DNA of 19,035 nt from positions 1 to 19,035 of the forward strand of contig JAFAPL010000545.1 in assembly GCA_019247135.1 (NCBI GenBank), given 5' to 3'. This DNA is from Chloroflexota bacterium (GTDB lineage: Bacteria; Chloroflexota; UBA6077; CF-72). This document shows positions 15,817 through 19,035 of the stretch, in pieces (the first letter of the stretch is position 1; every line of letters starts with the position of its first letter). Made by a program: the position numbers and the translations under genes. The notes beneath the pieces are model-generated. The model had not been told where the DNA came from, did no database searches, and saw nothing but the letters and a program-made list of their open reading frames with translations.

Positions 15817-16950
15817 AGCAAGGCCGATCAGTCCACCAACCAGAACCAGCCATGCGGAGTTGATTCTCATCCTGATCAGCAGCACAACAGTTGCGCCGAA
15901 GAGCACGAGCGTGAGCGGATCGATAATGCTGCTGGTACCGAGCTGCCAAGCGACGGCCGCCATCAGACCAACCGCGGCCGCGTTCGTGCCGTCCAGAAAT
16001 GCGCGGGTCCACGGCGAGCTGCGAAGTCTGGGCAGCAACGGGTAGACGGCCGCAACGAACAGAAATGAGGGTAGGAAAATTGCCACGGTGGCGACCAGCG
16101 CACCCGGCACTCCGCCCAGCACGTAGCCGATGAACGTCGCCGTCGTGAACACCGGACCAGGCGTGAATTGGCCGACCGCGACCGCGTCCAGCAACTGCTG
16201 ATCCGTCAACCAGCCGAGTCGAACGACGAAGTCGTCGTGCAAAAACGCCAGCAGCACGTAGCCGCTGCCGTAGAGCGTCGCGCCAATCTTCAGAAACGTA
16301 AAAAACAGGACGCCCAGGCTAAACGTCGCCAGTCCGCTCGCCGTCGCAACCTGCGCTGCCAGCACGACCGCGTGAAGTCGCTGCTTGTTTGTGATCAACG
16401 CGACGATGAGCGCAAGACCGAGTAGCGCGACCAGCGGATTTGCTCCGAAGAAATACAGCGCGATCGAGAGCACCACCACCGCGCCGAGCAGCGGCGTCTT
16501 GACGGCCGTCCGGACCAGGCCATAGATCGCCTGGACGATGACCGCCACGATAACCGGCTTGATGCCGTACAGGAGCGCGCCGGCCTGGGGCAGCGATCCG
16601 TATTGCACATACGCCCAGGCGAATGCGAGCACCAGCAACATCGCGGGCAGGATGAACAGGAGTCCCGCCAGGACCAGTCCGATGGGTCCCGCGCGCGTGT
16701 AGCCGAGATAAATCGCGAGCTCGGTGGAGGTCGGCCCGGGAATGAGATTTGCCGCGCCAATCAGGTCCAGGAACGCCTGTTCGTCCAACCACTTACGTCT
16801 CTGGACGATCTCCTGGCGCATCAGGCTGATGTGGGCGGCAGGGCCGCCGAACGCGATGAACCCGAGTTTCAAGAACAGCCCCGCGACCTCGCGGATGTTG
16901 CTTGTTTCCCATGTACGTGCGGCATCCTCCGCGGTCACTGACTCTGACAC
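15796..16950 (-). CDS. chrA: ChrA-family chromate transporter (two-domain form)
   Basis: 384 residues with two homologous CHR halves, the usual long form. The first half has LFLKLGFIAFGGPAAH (25-40) and the NLIPGPTSTE loop (PGP at 71-73). The second half has FLKIGATLYGSGYV and QFTPGPVFTT (PGP at 264-266). About ten hydrophobic segments are visible. Known members extrude chromate by proton or sulfate-linked antiport, but many annotated ChrA proteins are untested, so the true anion is uncertain. GTG 16950 is the only start that keeps the N-terminal cytoplasmic segment before the first conserved block; no ribosome site is seen upstream (AACTAGTTCAATTAGC), so it may be leaderless. The 3' end overlaps the amidohydrolase gene by 21 bp, tail to tail. 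Confidence 0.93.
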   Translation of the reverse strand: MSESVTAEDAARTWETSNIREVAGLFLKLGFIAFGGPAAHISLMRQEIVQRRKWLDEQAFLDLIGAANLIPGPTSTELAIYLGYTRAGPIGLVLAGLLFILPAMLLVLAFAWAYVQYGSLPQAGALLYGIKPVIVAVIVQAIYGLVRTAVKTPLLGAVVVLSIALYFFGANPLVALLGLALIVALITNKQRLHAVVLAAQVATASGLATFSLGVLFFTFLKIGATLYGSGYVLLAFLHDDFVVRLGWLTDQQLLDAVAVGQFTPGPVFTTATFIGYVLGGVPGALVATVAIFLPSFLFVAAVYPLLPRLRSSPWTRAFLDGTNAAAVGLMAAVAWQLGTSSIIDPLTLVLFGATVVLLIRMRINSAWLVLVGGLIGLASASIPR

Positions 16951-17058
16951 GCTAATTGAACTAGTTTCGAGCCAGGTCGCGCCTCGAGGCGGTGCTGTGG
17001 CAACGCACGATCACATCAATTCCCATGCGAGGGACAACTCCGCGGCAGCGGACTCCAC
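16951..17058 (-). other. Short intergenic region upstream of chrA with a 12-bp palindrome
   Basis: 108 bases separate the UPF0182 stop from the ChrA-like start. The region includes a perfect palindrome CGCCTCGAGGCG (16980-16991), 29 bases before the GTG, a possible operator position. The stretch next to the start is AT-rich (CTAATTGAACTAG), which could hold a -10 element for a leaderless message. Both readings are weak. Confidence 0.25.
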
Positions 17059-19035
17059 TTAGCTGCCGTTCGCGGCCGACAGCTGGTCAAGAGCCTGGCG
17101 CAGAGCAGCCATTTCGGCCCCGTACGTCGTCCAGTCGCCGCGACCGGCTGCCGCTTCGGCATTTCTCAAGTGATCACGTGCTGCCGCGACCAGATCAACA
17201 TTGGTGCTGGGCGCTGCCGGCGCCGCGGGCGCATTCTGCTGCGTTGGCGCCGAGCCAGTCACGTCTCCACTTCGGCCCTGGGCCAGAGCGTTCAATGCGA
17301 CGTCCAGACGGTCGGCCATGACTACCGAGGATGTAGACGCCACGATGATCCGCTTGAGCTCAGGCAACGGATTCGACTGCGCCTGGATATAGAGCGGTTG
17401 CACGTACAGGACAGCCTCTTCGAGCGGTATCACGAGCAAATTGCCGCGCAAGACCTGGGAGCCCTGCTGGCTCCACAGCGTGATCTGAGAAGAAATGCTG
17501 GGCTCCTGGTTGATGCGCGCCTCGATCTGTTGTGGACCGAACACGAGCCTGCCCTGTGGGAAGCGGTACACCCGCAGCTGGCCGTAGTTCGGCGCATCGG
17601 ATCGTGCCACCATCCAGGCCAGCATGTTGTTGCGATTCTGACCAGATGGGGTGAACGGCAGAATGGTCGCGAATTCAGTTCCAGATTCACCCGGCAGTCG
17701 CAACATGGTGAAGTACGCCTGTATCGGCTGTACGCGATCGTTGTACGTCTCCTGGGCAATGTTCCACAGATCTTCACGATTGTAGAAAGTCTGTGGGTCA
17801 GTCATATGGTAGGTCGCCAGAAGTGCGGCTTGCGTATTGAACAGGTCCTCCGGATACCGGAAATGATCTGTCAACCCGGGCGGCGCCTGGTCGAGAGGCG
17901 TGAAGAGCGACGGGTACAGCCTCATCCACACCTGCAAAATTGGCTCGTCCGGCTGGACCGCGTAAAAGTGCATCGAACCGTCGTAATCATCGACGGTTAC
18001 TTTCACGCTGTTGCGCAGATAGTTGGCGCCACCCTGAACGGTGGCATCGGGATACCGATCGGTCCACGTATAGGCGTCCTGGATCCACACCAGCTGCCCG
18101 TTCAAGATCATCTGATATGGATCGCTGTCCAGCCGCAGGAACGGCGCGACGTGCTGGATGCGCTCCTGAATCTGCCGGTGCAGGAGCAATTGCGACTGAG
18201 CGTTGACATCGGCGCTGAGCAGCAGATTCATGTCGCCGATCGCGGCCGCCGTGCCGAGACGCTCGAGCCCACCGCCCACCGCGACGCCGCCGGATCCAGC
18301 AAAGCGTGAGGTATTTTCGGAGTTCTGGTTGTCGCCCGGTCGATCGAATTCATCCAGTCGCGTACCCACGACCGCGTAGTCGGCGCCGTGCAGGCCGTAG
18401 TACACCTGCTGCCGGTCGACGTGCAGCGCGGGCTCGTCCGTCGCGGCCGGGATGTTGCTCACCAGCAGAATTGGTAGACCCTGCGCGTCGACCTGATTGA
18501 CGGGACTGACAACGACGCCCTGCCCGTGCGTGTACACGAGATGGATGTTTTGCCACGTGCGCGCCACCTGGGCCAGGCTGCCGGAGTCCAGCTCGCGCGT
18601 CGAGAGCATAACCTGCTGCCGGCCAGCGGTCAGCGCGTAGCGGTCGACGTCGATATCGACGAAGTCGTAGTACTGGCGTATCCGCTGGAGCTGATTGTAC
18701 GCGGATAACAGCGGTCGCCAATCTGCGATACGCACGTCGCTGAGCGCGTCCTGGTCTCGCTGGAGGATGTTCGCATCGAGGGTGCCGGGGTCCTGGAGGT
18801 CACGCGTGTCGATGCGGTCAAGGTCCATCGCCTGCCGAGTGGAAACGATGTTGTTCTGGATGTACGGTAGCTCTGCCGCGAGCTGTTGCGGATGGACGGC
18901 GAATTGCTCGTAGGTGCCGGGCCAGACTTCGCCCAGCAGAAACGCGAGTGCCAGCCACAGCCCACCGGCGCCGCCGGCCAGCGTTAATAACCCCGCTGCA
19001 TTTCGGGCACGTGGTCGGACCGCCACCAACAACAG
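17059..19035 (-). CDS. UPF0182 family membrane protein, N-terminus cut by window edge
   Basis: 658 residues are visible and the frame is open at the right edge; full-length members have about 900-1000 residues, so the N-terminal multi-helix membrane part is mostly missing. The visible part starts with the last membrane helix (GGLWLALAFLLGEVWP), followed by the large extracytoplasmic domain. Family landmarks are LPYIQNNIVSTRQAMDLDRI, LVYTHGQGVVVSPVN, YTWTDRYPDA, VKVTVDDYDGSMHFY and the FTPSGQNRNNMLAW region. The end is an Ala/Pro/Asn/Gln-rich linker and a C-terminal helical segment (DHLRNAEAAAGRGDWTTYGAEM, shortened here). The function of the family is unknown. The gene stands upstream of chrA on the same strand, 108 bp away, with no sign of functional linkage. 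Confidence 0.92.
   Translation of the reverse strand: MLLVAVRPRARNAAGLLTLAGGAGGLWLALAFLLGEVWPGTYEQFAVHPQQLAAELPYIQNNIVSTRQAMDLDRIDTRDLQDPGTLDANILQRDQDALSDVRIADWRPLLSAYNQLQRIRQYYDFVDIDVDRYALTAGRQQVMLSTRELDSGSLAQVARTWQNIHLVYTHGQGVVVSPVNQVDAQGLPILLVSNIPAATDEPALHVDRQQVYYGLHGADYAVVGTRLDEFDRPGDNQNSENTSRFAGSGGVAVGGGLERLGTAAAIGDMNLLLSADVNAQSQLLLHRQIQERIQHVAPFLRLDSDPYQMILNGQLVWIQDAYTWTDRYPDATVQGGANYLRNSVKVTVDDYDGSMHFYAVQPDEPILQVWMRLYPSLFTPLDQAPPGLTDHFRYPEDLFNTQAALLATYHMTDPQTFYNREDLWNIAQETYNDRVQPIQAYFTMLRLPGESGTEFATILPFTPSGQNRNNMLAWMVARSDAPNYGQLRVYRFPQGRLVFGPQQIEARINQEPSISSQITLWSQQGSQVLRGNLLVIPLEEAVLYVQPLYIQAQSNPLPELKRIIVASTSSVVMADRLDVALNALAQGRSGDVTGSAPTQQNAPAAPAAPSTNVDLVAAARDHLRNAEAAAGRGDWTTYGAEMAALRQALDQLSAANGS

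Noticed and set aside
17170..18309. 379-residue open frame on the plus strand
   Set aside because: Antisense to the well-supported UPF0182 gene; Arg/His/Val-rich composition without family motifs, as expected from the complement of a GC-rich gene.

Overview
The window is about 19 kb of GC-rich bacterial chromosome carrying ordinary accessory and metabolic genes. Several features fit a Chloroflexota (Thermomicrobia-like) bacterium best: frequent GTG starts, a large class III cyclase/AAA-type ATPase/TPR regulator, a signal-less Asp-box propeller protein, an Ala/Pro/Thr-rich linker on the lipoprotein binding protein, and a UPF0182 membrane protein. Actinobacteria share many of these families, so this assignment is inference. 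I recognise no rRNA, tRNA, CRISPR array, phage gene or insertion sequence.

Left part (1-6290): a 6-phosphogluconate dehydrogenase gene runs off the left edge on the minus strand. Divergent from it is an APC-type amino acid permease gene that is broken twice: an 8-bp near-duplication shifts the frame, and a membrane segment appears to be deleted. A small secreted four-cysteine protein follows. Then comes a 1075-residue signalling protein: N-terminal adenylate/guanylate cyclase domain, NTPase of the AfsR/LuxR-regulator type, and ten 40-residue TPRs.

Middle (6291-11088): a zinc-dependent M14-type deacylase (AstE/aspartoacylase family) lies on the minus strand with a repeat array on each side. 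The 3' side (6291-6511) has three units of about 60-81 bp, each with a TCAACT/AGTTGA hairpin. The 5' side (7594-7823) has eight tandem units of about 29 bp. Both arrays contain the same 12-mer, GCGCCAGCCCGC. Upstream is a 1013-residue Asp-box/sortilin-type beta-propeller protein on the minus strand. Its stop codon lies at the edge of the 29-bp array.

Right-centre (11089-15816): a plus-strand operon encodes a dipeptide/oligopeptide-type ABC importer (lipoprotein binding protein, two permeases) and a translationally coupled amidohydrolase. No ATPase gene is present, so the ATPases must come from elsewhere. The importer, the amidohydrolase and the deacylase together suggest uptake and hydrolysis of peptides or N-acyl/cyclic amino-acid derivatives; the substrate cannot be read from the sequence.

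Right end (15796-19035, minus strand): a ChrA-family transporter gene whose 3' end overlaps the amidohydrolase gene tail-to-tail by 21 bp, then a UPF0182 membrane protein gene that runs off the right edge.

I found no clearly new multi-gene system. The observations most worth a second look are the two repeat arrays sharing a core sequence around the deacylase gene, the decaying permease, the cyclase-ATPase-TPR fusion, and the small cysteine-containing exported protein.
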